Origin: Candidatus Bathyarchaeota archaeon
Lineage (GTDB): Archaea > Thermoproteota > Bathyarchaeia > RBG-16-48-13 > GCA-020355125
Length of the DNA stretch: 52,501 nt
Direction of reading: 5' to 3'
Assembly (NCBI GenBank): GCA_026015035.1
Contig: JAOZHB010000052.1
Location: 1-52,501 of the forward strand
Positions 1 to 8,668 of this stretch are shown here, one piece after another; the stretch's first letter is position 1, and each line of letters opens with the position of its first letter. The notes under the pieces were generated by a model that was not told the DNA's origin, searched no databases, and saw nothing but the letters and a program-made list of their open reading frames with translations. The position numbers and the translations under genes are program-made.

Positions 1-188
1 ACGACTTCGATTGCAGCTTCAGGACAAGTGACTTCACAGGCTCGACAGATTATGCACTCGCTTTCATTCACTGGACTGGATTTTTCTTCCCCATTGACGT
101 CAACCATTTCGAAGACTGCGACAGGACATGTGTCCACACAAGAGGCGCATCCCGTACATTTTTCGTTATCGACTTTGACTGTAACCAT
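1..188 (-). CDS. Ferredoxin, 2x[4Fe-4S] (3' end outside window)
   Basis: This is a partial gene read on the minus strand from an ATG at 188; its 3' end is beyond the window edge. I translated it by eye because it is not in the ORF track. The 62 visible residues begin MVTVKVDNEKCTGCASCVDTCP and contain a second cluster CIICRACEVTCPEAAIEV, so there are two CxxCxxCxxxCP motifs typical of small 8Fe ferredoxins. Such proteins carry electrons between cytoplasmic redox enzymes. A good ribosome binding site, GAGGTGA, lies a few bases upstream of the ATG. The gene is divergent from the TraB-family gene. The partner enzyme cannot be told from this window. Confidence 0.93.
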   Translation of the reverse strand, partial: MVTVKVDNEKCTGCASCVDTCPVAVFEMVDVNGEEKSSPVNESECIICRACEVTCPEAAIEV

Positions 189-340
189 TTTTTTCACCTC
201 GACCTAAACTTCTGAATGATGTCTTTCTTGACTTCACTGAATTTACACTTATGAAGGATTCAAAGATAAAAACTCTTTGTTATTTAACAGTTCCTGAATC
301 CCCTAAATTCTTTGAGTCATGGAGTTTTATGACCGAAGGA

Positions 341-350
341 TTTAATTTGC
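341..350 (+). promoter_or_regulatory. TATA-like element for the TraB-family gene
   Basis: The sequence GGATTTAATTTGC is centred about 28 bases before the ATG at 373. No ribosome binding site precedes that ATG. This spacing fits an archaeal TATA box driving a leaderless mRNA. Inference from sequence only. Confidence 0.45.
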
Positions 351-372
351 CTAGAGTGGTTTTGTTGCTTGG

Positions 373-1179
373 ATGACCGTGTCGATTGACCAGTTATTTA
401 AGGGTATGAGGGGGATCATCAACGAGTTTCTCGAGAGTCTATACGATTCCTCATCGATGCAGAGGGATGTAGTGAGCCATTCTGATTTTGTGATCCGTGA
501 CATCGACTACTCAGTGCACGTGGATTTTGTTGGAGTAGCGCACTTCAGTGGACGAAGCATCAGCGATGCCTTTAAAGCCATTAGAGACACTGAGCCCGTT
601 GGGATCTGTTTAGAGTTGTGTCCTTATCGCTACGAGTATCTAAAGAGGGTTCAGGAAGACCCTTTCGTCAAAGCCTTCTCTTCTGGAAACAACGAGTTGG
701 TTGCTGCCGTCGATTTTTTGGGCGGAGTGGAGGTGGATGTCTGGCTCGTAGATATGAATCAAGAGGAGATCGCTGCTAGGGTTTTAGCTGTAGCCTCATT
801 AGATGAAGCCAGAGCTTGGAAACGGATTCAACAACACCTCGTAAAGAGAGAAGAGGTGGGGCTGATGTTGTGGGAGGAGGGGTTTAAGGACGAGGCTATG
901 AAGGTTTTTAATGGAGATGTGGGGTTGATGAGGAGGACCTTTCCAACCCTGTGGAAGGTCTTAATCTTAGAGAGAAACATCTTCATGGCTTGCGGCTTAA
1001 TCTACTTGATTCTACACTATTTGGAAAGGGGTCTCCAAGAGTTTAAGATTATTTTGTTGGTTGGGGCAGCTCATGTGGAGGGAATAAAACAGCTGTTAAA
1101 ACAACCCACAAAAGCGTTTCAAGCACTCGACAGCCTGGGAATAAGCTTTAGAAAGCCCCATGCAATAAAAAGTAACTGA
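373..1179 (+). CDS. TraB/PrgY/GumN-family protein, short form
   Basis: This 268-residue protein matches the TraB family, a group whose fold is related to metal-dependent peptidases and which was first known from enterococcal pheromone-shutdown proteins. The N-terminal signature is VGVAHFSGRSISDAFKAI followed by GICLELCPYRYEYL (about residues 54-92). The second family motif, LLVGAAHVEGI, lies near residues 231-241. Both match the G-x-x-H segments conserved in the family. Longer archaeal homologues carry a C-terminal membrane region; none is visible here, so this is a short soluble-looking form. The ATG at 373 has no Shine-Dalgarno and sits about 28 bases after a TATA-like box, suggesting a leaderless transcript. 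The substrate is unknown. Confidence 0.8.
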   Translation: MTVSIDQLFKGMRGIINEFLESLYDSSSMQRDVVSHSDFVIRDIDYSVHVDFVGVAHFSGRSISDAFKAIRDTEPVGICLELCPYRYEYLKRVQEDPFVKAFSSGNNELVAAVDFLGGVEVDVWLVDMNQEEIAARVLAVASLDEARAWKRIQQHLVKREEVGLMLWEEGFKDEAMKVFNGDVGLMRRTFPTLWKVLILERNIFMACGLIYLILHYLERGLQEFKIILLVGAAHVEGIKQLLKQPTKAFQALDSLGISFRKPHAIKSN

Positions 1180-1182
1180 TCC

Positions 1183-1189
1183 TTTTTTT
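1183..1189 (+). terminator. Poly-T run after the TraB-family gene
   Basis: Seven T residues begin four bases after the stop codon, the usual form of an intrinsic archaeal terminator. An AGCTAGCTAGCT motif follows at 1198. Confidence 0.5.
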
Positions 1190-1197
1190 CAACCCAA

Positions 1198-1209
1198 AGC
1201 TAGCTAGCT
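1198..1209. repeat. AGCTAGCTAGCT palindromic motif, copy 1
   Basis: Three tandem AGCT tetramers lie 18 bases after the stop of the TraB-family gene. The identical 12-mer recurs at 1668-1679 and 47753-47764, and shorter versions lie at many other gene ends. See findings. Confidence 0.8.
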
Positions 1210-1377
1210 TTGAATGAGGTTAGTTACGAGCTGAAGGGCTCAAAGCCGCTGAGAGGGACTTGGGTCGGGAGCTTGTGAGGCCATTTTCTACCCGTCTCCC
1301 CCCGGGATTCCCCAATTCGACGTATTGAGGCCAGTGATCAACGGATGCTATCTTAATTTCAGGCGGGTTTAACGAGG

Positions 1378-1541
1378 GATAATGCGTAGTATATCCGTGA
1401 CGTTTCCCTATGCAATAAGCCGTTTTATGGGCGCTTTGCGGCAATACGCCGCGATTTACGTGCCTTCCCAGAAAAATTTTTTTCAAGTTACCCCCTATTA
1501 CACAAGGAAAAATAAGCGCGGTCAGTCCCCTTGTGCTTACA
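1378..1541. repeat. Diverged dispersed repeat, copy A
   Basis: This stretch aligns almost without gaps to 48483-48647, at about three-quarters identity over the first 120 bases by eye. Best conserved blocks are ATGCGTAGTATA, AAGCCGTTT/GAGCCGTTT, CGGCAATACGCC and CCAGAAAAA. It lies in the gene-free stretch 1180-1679, which holds nothing else I can assign. The minus-strand ORF at 1220-1486 runs through it, but the same frame is broken by stops in copy B. It is bracketed by two AGCTAGCTAGCT motifs. Confidence 0.75.
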
Positions 1542-1667
1542 GCAGTGGCCTAGCTATCTAGAAATAAATGTTAACGTACTCCAATTAATTTCTGGAATTT
1601 ACACTTTAAAGTCCTCGAATTTACATTTTTAGGACATGTTCTTATCGAAAGTTGTAGATTCAAAAAC

Positions 1668-1679
1668 AGCTAGCTAGCT
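1668..1679. repeat. AGCTAGCTAGCT palindromic motif, copy 2
   Basis: The 12-mer abuts the stop codon of the molybdopterin oxidoreductase gene, which is read toward it. It is identical to the copy at 1198-1209. Confidence 0.8.
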
Positions 1680-2291
1680 TCATCTCGTTACATATCTGTC
1701 GTTTTTCCACACATCTGCTGTATCGCTGTACCCCCGCTGCTCCCAATATCCCAGACGCCTAGTCTTCATAAACCTAATCCGAGTAAGCCACATGGCACTC
1801 TTGTATGCATACTTTTTTGGGATAACCAGCCGCAAGGGGCCACCGAGAGAACTCTCCAAGGCCTCTCCATTGTGCCGATACGCCAAAACCACGTCATCGT
1901 CCAACAAGTCCTCTAAGGAGAGAGCGGTCGTGTATCCGTCAGCACACTCAAAAAACACAGATACAACGCCCGCTCTGGGCTTCACCATCGACACCAAGGT
2001 CTTGAAGAGCACGCCCTCCCACCTACGATCCAAAACGCTCCACCCCTCAACACAGTGAAAATCACTCACCGACACCACCCTGGGAAGCTCCAAAAACTCC
2101 TCCCAACCCAAGCGAAGGGACGTCTCCACCTCCCCATCAACGACCAACTGCCACTCCACCAAGTCAAGTTTAGGAATATCCTTAACGATAGCCGGATGGT
2201 CAATACCCCACCTCAAAACCTTATCCACCGTCTTCTGACCGGGAGGTAGTCGTCGAGTATCTTTCTCCTTTGTTTTCCCTCGATCAAACAT
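1680..2291 (-). CDS. Sulfite-oxidase-fold molybdopterin oxidoreductase
   Basis: This 203-residue protein consists almost wholly of the oxidoreductase molybdopterin-binding domain (the sulfite oxidase/YedY fold). The sequence reads LVVDGEV...LRLGWEEFLELP, then SDFHCVEGWS (about residues 77-86), where the cysteine is the expected molybdenum ligand, then FECADGYTTALSLEDLL and GGPLRLVIPKKYAYKSAMWL, all typical of the family. It has no signal peptide and no dimerisation domain, so it is the minimal cytoplasmic archaeal form. The natural substrate is not known. The MobB-like protein at 50565 fits with molybdenum cofactor use in this organism. The gene ends at an AGCT motif and is separated from ileS by about 120 bases. 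Confidence 0.88.
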   Translation of the reverse strand: MFDRGKTKEKDTRRLPPGQKTVDKVLRWGIDHPAIVKDIPKLDLVEWQLVVDGEVETSLRLGWEEFLELPRVVSVSDFHCVEGWSVLDRRWEGVLFKTLVSMVKPRAGVVSVFFECADGYTTALSLEDLLDDDVVLAYRHNGEALESSLGGPLRLVIPKKYAYKSAMWLTRIRFMKTRRLGYWEQRGYSDTADVWKNDRYVTR

Positions 2292-2410
2292 GCGTTGAAC
2301 CTCACCGTATTGTGAATGTCTGCAAAGTACCCTTTAACGTTACCATATGCCTAAGCTCTCCGCACCTTTTTCATCAAGAATGCGCTTACGTCTTTCCAGA
2401 AGCTGGCTGG

Positions 2411-5400
2411 CTAGCTTTTTTCTACTCGTACTAAGCCCATCCTGAGCTTTTCCCCCGCAAGGTCAAATATCTCAACAAATGCGTTTGCTGGCGGCTCAGT
2501 CGGGTGCAACACTTTAGACAAGGTCTCAGCCATTATATAGTGTCCATAGGCTTCGAATACCGAGGTGAGTTGTGGTCCCACGTCATAGTAGGTTTCAATT
2601 TCATCGGCGATCTTGAAGCCCGCGTTCTTCCGTTGATTTTGAATTCGGCGGACGACGTCTCTTGCTATACCCTCCCGCTCCAGCTCTTCATTCAACACGA
2701 TGTTGACGCCGACCATGAGTCCCTGATCCTCGGCTATAACCCATCCCTCCTTCGCTTCAAATCGCACCTCCACCTCCTCTGGGAGTAGGGTTACAACCCG
2801 GTCCTCTACCTCTAGATCCACTCCGACGCCCTCCCTAAATGATGAGGCGACGGTCTTAGCGTCCATGTGTGCCAATGCAGCTTGAAGTTTAGGAAAAAGG
2901 GAACCGTACTTCTTCCCAAGTGTCTTCGGTAGCAAACGCACGGCATACGTTACAAGTTCGTCTTCTTGACTGGTCAGGGTAACCTTTTTCACATTCAATT
3001 CTGCCCCAACCAGTCCCTTTAATCGTTGAAGCCGTGTTACTAATGCCGTCTCCCCCACGATCTTGGCCTCAGCTAGGGGTTGGCGAAGCTTTATCCGCGA
3101 CTTGTTTCGGGCGGAACGTCCCAACCCGCTTGCCGCGATCACGGTGTCCATTTCGCTCATCAAGGCTTCGTCGATCAGGGAAGCATCTGCCAACGGCCAA
3201 TCGTTGTGGTGGACGCTCTCATGGGCGTCATGATCCACGCGGCGAACCAGATTTTGGTAGATCTCCTCCGTTGTGAAGGGTAAGAAGGGTGCTAAAAGCT
3301 TGATGAGGGTGATGAAACAGGTGTGTAGGGTGGTGTAGGCGGCTTTTTTATCTTCATCGGACTCGCTCTTCCAAAATCTCCGTCGAGATCGGCGAATGTA
3401 CCACGTTGAAAGTTGATCGACAAACCTTTGCAGAATCAGGGTTGCGTTGTAGGCATCGTAGACGTCCAACAGGCTCGTTACGTCTTGAATGAGGACGTGA
3501 AGTTTGGACAGCATCCAACGATCCAGTGGGGAACGAGTGTCCGTTGTGTCTTCAGGCGTCCACTCGTCAAGGTTGGCATAGGTCACAAGGAAGCTGTAAA
3601 TGTTCCAGATCGGAATGAGAAACCGCCTCTTCACGGTGTCAGCCCCCGCGTAGCCAAAGGTCAGATTGGTTTCAGCCTTGTTCGCACAGTACATCCATCG
3701 CATCACGTCTGCGCCCATGTGCTCCACGGCGTCATCGAACCAAATCGCGTTACCCCACGACTTATGCATCTCCCGCCCGTCTTCAGCTAACACCAAGCCA
3801 TGACCCACGCATGTTGAGCAGGGTGATTCTCGCTCCAGAATTGTGCTCATGGTCAGCAGGGAATAGAACCAGTTTCTAAATTGCCCTGGTAAAGACTCAC
3901 AAATTAAATCGGCTGGAAACCACTTTTTCCAGTAGTCCCGGTTGAAACGATAGTCAAGAGTGGAATAAGCTACGATGCCCGCGTCGAGCCAAGGATTACC
4001 CACATCCTTGATCCGGGACATGGGGACTCCACACTCGGGACAGCTGATCTTAACAGCGTCAATCCAAGGGCGGTGGGGAGTGTGCCCCTCGAAGGCCTTC
4101 CACCCCGCCACAGCCCTCTCCTCAAGCTCGTCTTCTCCTCCGATGACATCGAAGAATCCGCATTCTTTGCACTCCCATATGGGCAGGGCCAGCCCCCAAT
4201 ACCGCTTCTTCGAAATCATCCAGTCATCCATGTTCTGCAGCCAATCCAACTCCTGCTGCAAGCCATAGGAGGGGATCCAGCGAACTTTCTGCGCTACCTC
4301 CATGATCTGATACCGTAAATTATCTTCAACCACGTTTCTCCCCACGGATGGTAGAGGCGCCTCCAACTTCTCACCCATTGCGATGAACCATTCATCCACG
4401 AGGCGGAAGACCAACTCATTTCCACAACGCCAACAGACGGGGTAGCGGTGAGCGTAATCCTCAACTGTGAAAAGAAGGCCTTTACCGCGAAGTCTATCAA
4501 TGATGGGTTCCGCTGAATCGTAGACATGGCTTCCCGACAGCCAGTCAAAGCCGTCGAGGAAGACACCGTACTCATCCAGCGGAGCCACGGCGGGTAAATG
4601 ATGCGTTCTCCCTAACTCAAAGTCCTCTTTTCCACAGCCCGGGGCGATGTGGACGATACCGGTTCCCTCGGCTTCACTTACCTCGTCCCACAAGATAATA
4701 CGATGTGCGGCGGCTGCTCCAGCCTCCTGTTCAGCAGGGATCTCGTCAAAGGGCCCCTCATAAGCCCAGCCCTCCATCTCCCTCCCGTTCAAGGTATTCA
4801 AGATTTGAGGTCGCATCGTAAACACTCTCTCAACAGCGTTTTCGCCAAGATAGAAGGCTTCATCGTTCCAACGAACTTTCACGTAGGTCATATCCGGGTG
4901 AACCGCTGCTGCAACGTTGGCTGTCAACGTCCAAGGCGTCGTAGTCCACACGAGTAAAGACTCTCCAGGTCTCCCCCGCAGCCGAAACCTGATGGTGACT
5001 CCCGGATGGATCAGTTCACGATATCCCTCCGTCGCAATCTCGTGTTGGGAGATAGCGGTGGAACACCGAGGACACCAAGGCAGGACATCCCGTCCCTTGT
5101 AGAGCCACCCTCGTTCATAGCATTTTTTCAGAACAGCCCAGATAGTGTAATTGTTTTCGTTAGAGAAGGTGAAGTAGGAGCCTCCTAGCACTGAGGTTCC
5201 CAACTGTCCGACCAACTGCTCAACCGAATCGGTCACAAGCCCCCTGGCTCCTTCAACGGTTACTCTTTCTTCGGGATGCTTCATGAAGTCTGCTAGCTGG
5301 TGGAGCATATGGATGTCGTCCCAGTCCATCCAGTATCCCAAGCGTATGGATTGCGCCACTTGAATGGCAGAGAAACGCAACACACGCTCCTTACACTTAT

Positions 5401-5770
5401 TGATGAATCTTGCGATGCCGTACTCTTCGATGTCCCTCTTTGAGCCTAAGCTAAGCTCCTTCTCAACCTCGACCTCAACCCAAAGTCCCTGACAGTCGAA
5501 GCCGTTTTGATAGCGGAGGTCAAAGCCGTTCATGGCCTTGTAGCGTTGATAGAGGTCTTTGTAGGTCCGTCCCCAAGCATGGTGAACGCCCATGGGATTA
5601 TTTGCCGTGATAGGACCGTCGATGAAGGACCATCGAGGGTTTCCCCTGTTCAAGGACACTCGTTTAGCGAAGGCATCTGTTTCCTTCCAGAACTTCAAGA
5701 TGCTTCGTTCCATTTGGGGCAGGTTAAAGGTTGGGGGCACTTCTTTGTAGAGGGTCATCTTTTTCTTCAC
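2411..5770 (-). CDS. ileS: Isoleucyl-tRNA synthetase with altered HIGH and KMSKS motifs
   Basis: This 1119-residue class I synthetase charges tRNA-Ile. Its order is standard: catalytic N-terminus, CP1 editing domain (about residues 200-400, with VWTTTPWTLTANVA), the KMSKS region near residue 667, an anticodon-binding helical domain from about 750, and a C-terminal extension. Two signatures are unusual. Where canonical enzymes have HXGH, this one has GVHH at residues 61-64, in the gap-free context DGPITANNPMGVHHAW. KMSKS is replaced by EMHKS. Zinc-ligand-like pairs appear in CPRC, CWRCG, CKEC and CPECG. The GXHH swap is known in some mupirocin-hyper-resistant bacterial IleRS2 enzymes. The stop codon lies inside an AGCT-type motif. 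No second ileS is present in the window. Confidence 0.95.
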   Translation of the reverse strand: MKKKMTLYKEVPPTFNLPQMERSILKFWKETDAFAKRVSLNRGNPRWSFIDGPITANNPMGVHHAWGRTYKDLYQRYKAMNGFDLRYQNGFDCQGLWVEVEVEKELSLGSKRDIEEYGIARFINKCKERVLRFSAIQVAQSIRLGYWMDWDDIHMLHQLADFMKHPEERVTVEGARGLVTDSVEQLVGQLGTSVLGGSYFTFSNENNYTIWAVLKKCYERGWLYKGRDVLPWCPRCSTAISQHEIATEGYRELIHPGVTIRFRLRGRPGESLLVWTTTPWTLTANVAAAVHPDMTYVKVRWNDEAFYLGENAVERVFTMRPQILNTLNGREMEGWAYEGPFDEIPAEQEAGAAAAHRIILWDEVSEAEGTGIVHIAPGCGKEDFELGRTHHLPAVAPLDEYGVFLDGFDWLSGSHVYDSAEPIIDRLRGKGLLFTVEDYAHRYPVCWRCGNELVFRLVDEWFIAMGEKLEAPLPSVGRNVVEDNLRYQIMEVAQKVRWIPSYGLQQELDWLQNMDDWMISKKRYWGLALPIWECKECGFFDVIGGEDELEERAVAGWKAFEGHTPHRPWIDAVKISCPECGVPMSRIKDVGNPWLDAGIVAYSTLDYRFNRDYWKKWFPADLICESLPGQFRNWFYSLLTMSTILERESPCSTCVGHGLVLAEDGREMHKSWGNAIWFDDAVEHMGADVMRWMYCANKAETNLTFGYAGADTVKRRFLIPIWNIYSFLVTYANLDEWTPEDTTDTRSPLDRWMLSKLHVLIQDVTSLLDVYDAYNATLILQRFVDQLSTWYIRRSRRRFWKSESDEDKKAAYTTLHTCFITLIKLLAPFLPFTTEEIYQNLVRRVDHDAHESVHHNDWPLADASLIDEALMSEMDTVIAASGLGRSARNKSRIKLRQPLAEAKIVGETALVTRLQRLKGLVGAELNVKKVTLTSQEDELVTYAVRLLPKTLGKKYGSLFPKLQAALAHMDAKTVASSFREGVGVDLEVEDRVVTLLPEEVEVRFEAKEGWVIAEDQGLMVGVNIVLNEELEREGIARDVVRRIQNQRKNAGFKIADEIETYYDVGPQLTSVFEAYGHYIMAETLSKVLHPTEPPANAFVEIFDLAGEKLRMGLVRVEKS

Positions 5771-6243
5771 TCTAGACTACTTTTTAAAACGTGTAAACTT
5801 CTATCTCGTTGATGGGGGAACGTAAGGCTCTCAACGCACGTAACCATCAAGGGTAAAGGGTTTATCGTCCAATGTTTCTCCCGTTGTTCTGAATCAATAA
5901 TGGACCACCGAGCCTGAGATACTGTTGGACATCTAATCCCCTGAAGTGAAACAGGTAATGGTAAGGACCTCTCACATTCATTCGATAACGTTTTATTTAA
6001 ATGTGACTGGCTTCAAGCGCGCGCTACGAGAGAAAAAGCTGGAGTTGCCATCAAGGTATGAAGGGGAAAAATGCGGTGGATGTCACTGCTATGTAATACT
6101 TATTTCGAGTAAACGCTTGAAGTTTTCTTTTGGTTGTTATAGGATGACATTTAATACGAGGTCGATTCTGTAGCTATTAGAGCAGGTCAGATTTATATGC
6201 CTTAAAAAGAGTATTTTAGAAAAGCTCAGTAAGGTGAAACCAA

Positions 6244-6819
6244 ATGATTTATGAGAGCATCATCAACAGAAGGACCATACGAAAATTCACACAGCAACGT
6301 ATTCCATCCGAAGTATTGAAAAAATGTGTTGATGCCGCTAGATTATCACCTTCAGGAATGAATCGTCAACCACTCAAATACATCATCATCAATGACCCCA
6401 AACGCCTACCCTCTGTCTTCAGCACCCTCACCTGGGCGCGGAACATTCCGGGTTACAAGCACACTCCAGACGAGGTCCCCACAGCGTACATTGTCATACT
6501 CCTCGACACAGAGATCAGAAAACAGGCCGGTAACGACCCGGGCATTGCTGCCATGAGCATCTCCATGGTCGCTCATGAGGCGGGTCTCGGCTCCTGCATG
6601 CTCGGGTCAGTAGATAGGCCGAGGTTACAGGAGAATCTGATGGTTCCGAATCACCTCCAGATCGTACTTGTGGTCGCGCTGGATTATCCAAGGGAAAAGT
6701 CCAAAGCTGTTGAGCTGAAAGACAACGACACCGAGTATTGTTTCGATGCGCAAGGGGTTCTCAACGTCCCCAAGAGGGATCTTGATGACATCGTCGTCTG
6801 GAATACCTTTCAGACATAG
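6244..6819 (+). CDS. Nitroreductase-family FMN oxidoreductase
   Basis: This 191-residue protein begins IYESIINRRTIRKFTQQ, the FMN-phosphate-binding start of the nitroreductase family, and continues with ARLSPSGMNRQPLKYIII (about residues 38-55), the second flavin-contacting segment. The C-terminal half has the GLGSCMLGSVDR segment seen in many members. These enzymes are dimeric, bind FMN and reduce nitro compounds, quinones or other acceptors with NAD(P)H; the true substrate cannot be read from sequence. The ATG is supported by an AAGGTGA site. The upstream gap 5771-6243 shows no convincing gene; the track ORF at 5946 lacks any family match or start signal. Confidence 0.92.
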   Translation: MIYESIINRRTIRKFTQQRIPSEVLKKCVDAARLSPSGMNRQPLKYIIINDPKRLPSVFSTLTWARNIPGYKHTPDEVPTAYIVILLDTEIRKQAGNDPGIAAMSISMVAHEAGLGSCMLGSVDRPRLQENLMVPNHLQIVLVVALDYPREKSKAVELKDNDTEYCFDAQGVLNVPKRDLDDIVVWNTFQT

Positions 6820-6910
6820 AGCCAGAAGCATGCTAGAACAGAAATTCATTCCCTAAGTGCAAATGCTATAACCCTAGACACAAACCTCAAACGTAATAAC
6901 ATTGCGTCTG

Positions 6911-7279
6911 CTAGCCAGTGTTTAGGCTTTGGGACTGGGCTTTGTCACAGAGTTTTTTGGCGAGGCGTATGAGGAGGGTGTTTGTCCGGTTTTCCTGTAT
7001 TACTGCTAGGTGGCTTGAGACTAACGCAATTTTATTGAAGGCTCGGACTAATTGTTCGGCTAAAACCTTTGTGATTAAAGCATTTCTATCTCCAAGAAGC
7101 ACTGAGGAAATACATGACGGTCTATTAAATTGAGGGATCCCAATCGCCAGGGTTCCGAGCTTCATACTTCCTTCCTCATCGAAAAAGGCTGTGACCGCGT
7201 TTTCAACTTCGAAAAGGCTGGCGGTGAACTTTATTTCACCGTCCTCCACACTCTCACGAACCACCCTTATTTCAGACAT
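6911..7279 (-). CDS. Small PAC4-like (proteasome assembly chaperone 4-like) protein
   Basis: This 122-residue cytoplasmic protein resembles the proteasome assembly chaperone 4 family. The central KLGTLAIGIP segment (about residues 40-49) corresponds to the L-x-x-L-A-V-A-M-P motif, followed by ISSVLLGDRNALITKVLAEQL and IALVSSHLA, which match the family's order of an S-x-LLG turn, a helix, and a V-S-x-x-L strand near the C-terminus. In eukaryotes this fold helps build the proteasome alpha ring; archaeal relatives are mostly uncharacterised. The assignment rests on motif memory, not on a search. It starts at an ATG, is divergent from the glycosyltransferase at 7454, and no proteasome gene lies nearby. 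Confidence 0.55.
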   Translation of the reverse strand: MSEIRVVRESVEDGEIKFTASLFEVENAVTAFFDEEGSMKLGTLAIGIPQFNRPSCISSVLLGDRNALITKVLAEQLVRAFNKIALVSSHLAVIQENRTNTLLIRLAKKLCDKAQSQSLNTG

Positions 7280-7453
7280 GTCTACACATCGTCCATCAGA
7301 TACACGTAAACCAGGTGAATTTACCCATTAAATGTGTTTAATAGGTCATTATATGTAAATATTCATTATAAATATCAATGCATGCCTTTCTTGACAAAAG
7401 GAAAGTTGTTATCTATATAATGTAAACGCTTTTTACGTAGACATTTTAAATCA

Positions 7454-8593
7454 ATGGTATTATTAATAGAGAAGGTTATTAGTGGATACGGCGGCGATTC
7501 CGTGGATGTTACGTTAGCTTGCGACATCATGATGGATTTTGAAAGTTCGATTCAGCCGGCAATTTATTTAGCTGAGGAACTGGTGAGAAGGGGATACACT
7601 GTCTCGATGATGTCGCCGGTAATGTCCGTTGATGTCGAGCAACGTTTACTTGAAAAGGGCATAAAACCGGTCAATTTACGTGTTAAGCTTTTCACCAAGA
7701 GTTTAGGCCTTTCTTTAACATGGTTTGAGGCTTGGGGATGGGAAGCCTCCATCAGGCTTAGCTCGCATTTTGCTGGCAACGACTCTTCAGCGTCAATAAA
7801 TTTTTCGCAAATGATTGCTTTGCCTTCTCAAGTTTGGTATTTGCAGGGATCTCCCTCCGTAGCCTTAAGAGATATTGATAAAGAGCTTCCCACAGGTTTC
7901 AGTGTAGCCTATAAAATTTTGAAACCACTCATTGAATACTTCGATGAGAAGCTTATCAGTCGTATGAGAGACATTTCAGCACTCGTTGTTGCTAATTCAA
8001 AGTTTTGTGCTTCGATGTATTCCCCATTCGGTGTTAAGGTTAATGAAATAATTTATCCTCCCCTCGATTGTTTAACGTTTCGTCCATCAACGTCGAGCCC
8101 CTCTTCCAACTATGTTTTAACTTATTTTGGAAAGGAGACCAAATCTTCAGTTGTAAAAAGAGTAGCGGATGCAGGTGTTAAAATAAAGGCTTTCGGCTCT
8201 AAAGCACCATTTATTAGGAGAGAACTGGTAGAGCACCCTAACATCGAGTTTTTAGGACGTGTTACTACAAGTAAACTTTTGGAAGTGTATTCAAACGCTC
8301 TTTTTACGCTTTTTACATTTACCCATGAGCCCTTCGGTTACGTGCCCATTGAAAGTATGGCTTGTGGGACACCCGTGCTTACCTATAATTTACAGGGCCC
8401 AAGCGAGTATCTGACTTCCGCATTCACAGGTTGGCTTGTTTACACGGATAACGAACTTGTGCAGAAAGCAGTAGAATTATGGAAAGATGGGTATCCACCC
8501 CATATGAGGTTAAACTGCATAAAGGTAGCATCGAAGTTTGATGTGAGCTCCTACCTTGAAAAGTGGCTGAAGATCTTGTCCAATATTTTATAA
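7454..8593 (+). CDS. GT4-family glycosyltransferase
   Basis: This 379-residue protein is a GT-B fold sugar transferase. The N-terminal Rossmann domain includes QPAIYLAEELVRRGYTVSMMSP. The C-terminal nucleotide-sugar domain ends in FTHEPFGYVPIESMACGTPVL (about residues 296-316), which contains the E-x7-E signature of GT4 enzymes (EPFGYVPIE). It probably adds a sugar to a lipid-linked or surface glycan. A TATA-like TATATAATG at about 7414-7422 fits a short leader. The coding sequence is AT-richer than its neighbours. It converges on the DUF2079 gene, with a CTAGCTAGCTA motif between the two stops. Confidence 0.9.
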   Translation: MVLLIEKVISGYGGDSVDVTLACDIMMDFESSIQPAIYLAEELVRRGYTVSMMSPVMSVDVEQRLLEKGIKPVNLRVKLFTKSLGLSLTWFEAWGWEASIRLSSHFAGNDSSASINFSQMIALPSQVWYLQGSPSVALRDIDKELPTGFSVAYKILKPLIEYFDEKLISRMRDISALVVANSKFCASMYSPFGVKVNEIIYPPLDCLTFRPSTSSPSSNYVLTYFGKETKSSVVKRVADAGVKIKAFGSKAPFIRRELVEHPNIEFLGRVTTSKLLEVYSNALFTLFTFTHEPFGYVPIESMACGTPVLTYNLQGPSEYLTSAFTGWLVYTDNELVQKAVELWKDGYPPHMRLNCIKVASKFDVSSYLEKWLKILSNIL

Positions 8594-8634
8594 AAGAGAG
8601 ACCTATTAGACCAAAACTGCCTTCTTTCCGTTAA

Positions 8635-8645
8635 CTAGCTAGCTA
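8635..8645. repeat. CTAGCTAGCTA palindromic motif between convergent genes
   Basis: The motif sits within the near-palindrome TTAACTAGCTAGCTAA, about 40 bases after the stop at 8593 and 23 bases beyond the stop of the converging gene at 8669. Confidence 0.75.
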
Positions 8646-8668
8646 ATCGGCATCTCTCGTGTTAGGTA

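Noticed and set aside
1220-1486. 88-residue minus-strand ORF
   Set aside because: It overlaps repeat copy A, and the same frame is interrupted by stops in copy B. No domain or ribosome site was seen.
2055-5812. Many plus-strand ORFs antisense to the oxidoreductase and ileS
   Set aside because: They are shadows of strongly conserved minus-strand genes.
5946-6173. 75-residue plus-strand ORF
   Set aside because: No recognisable family, no ribosome site and unusual composition; probably chance.
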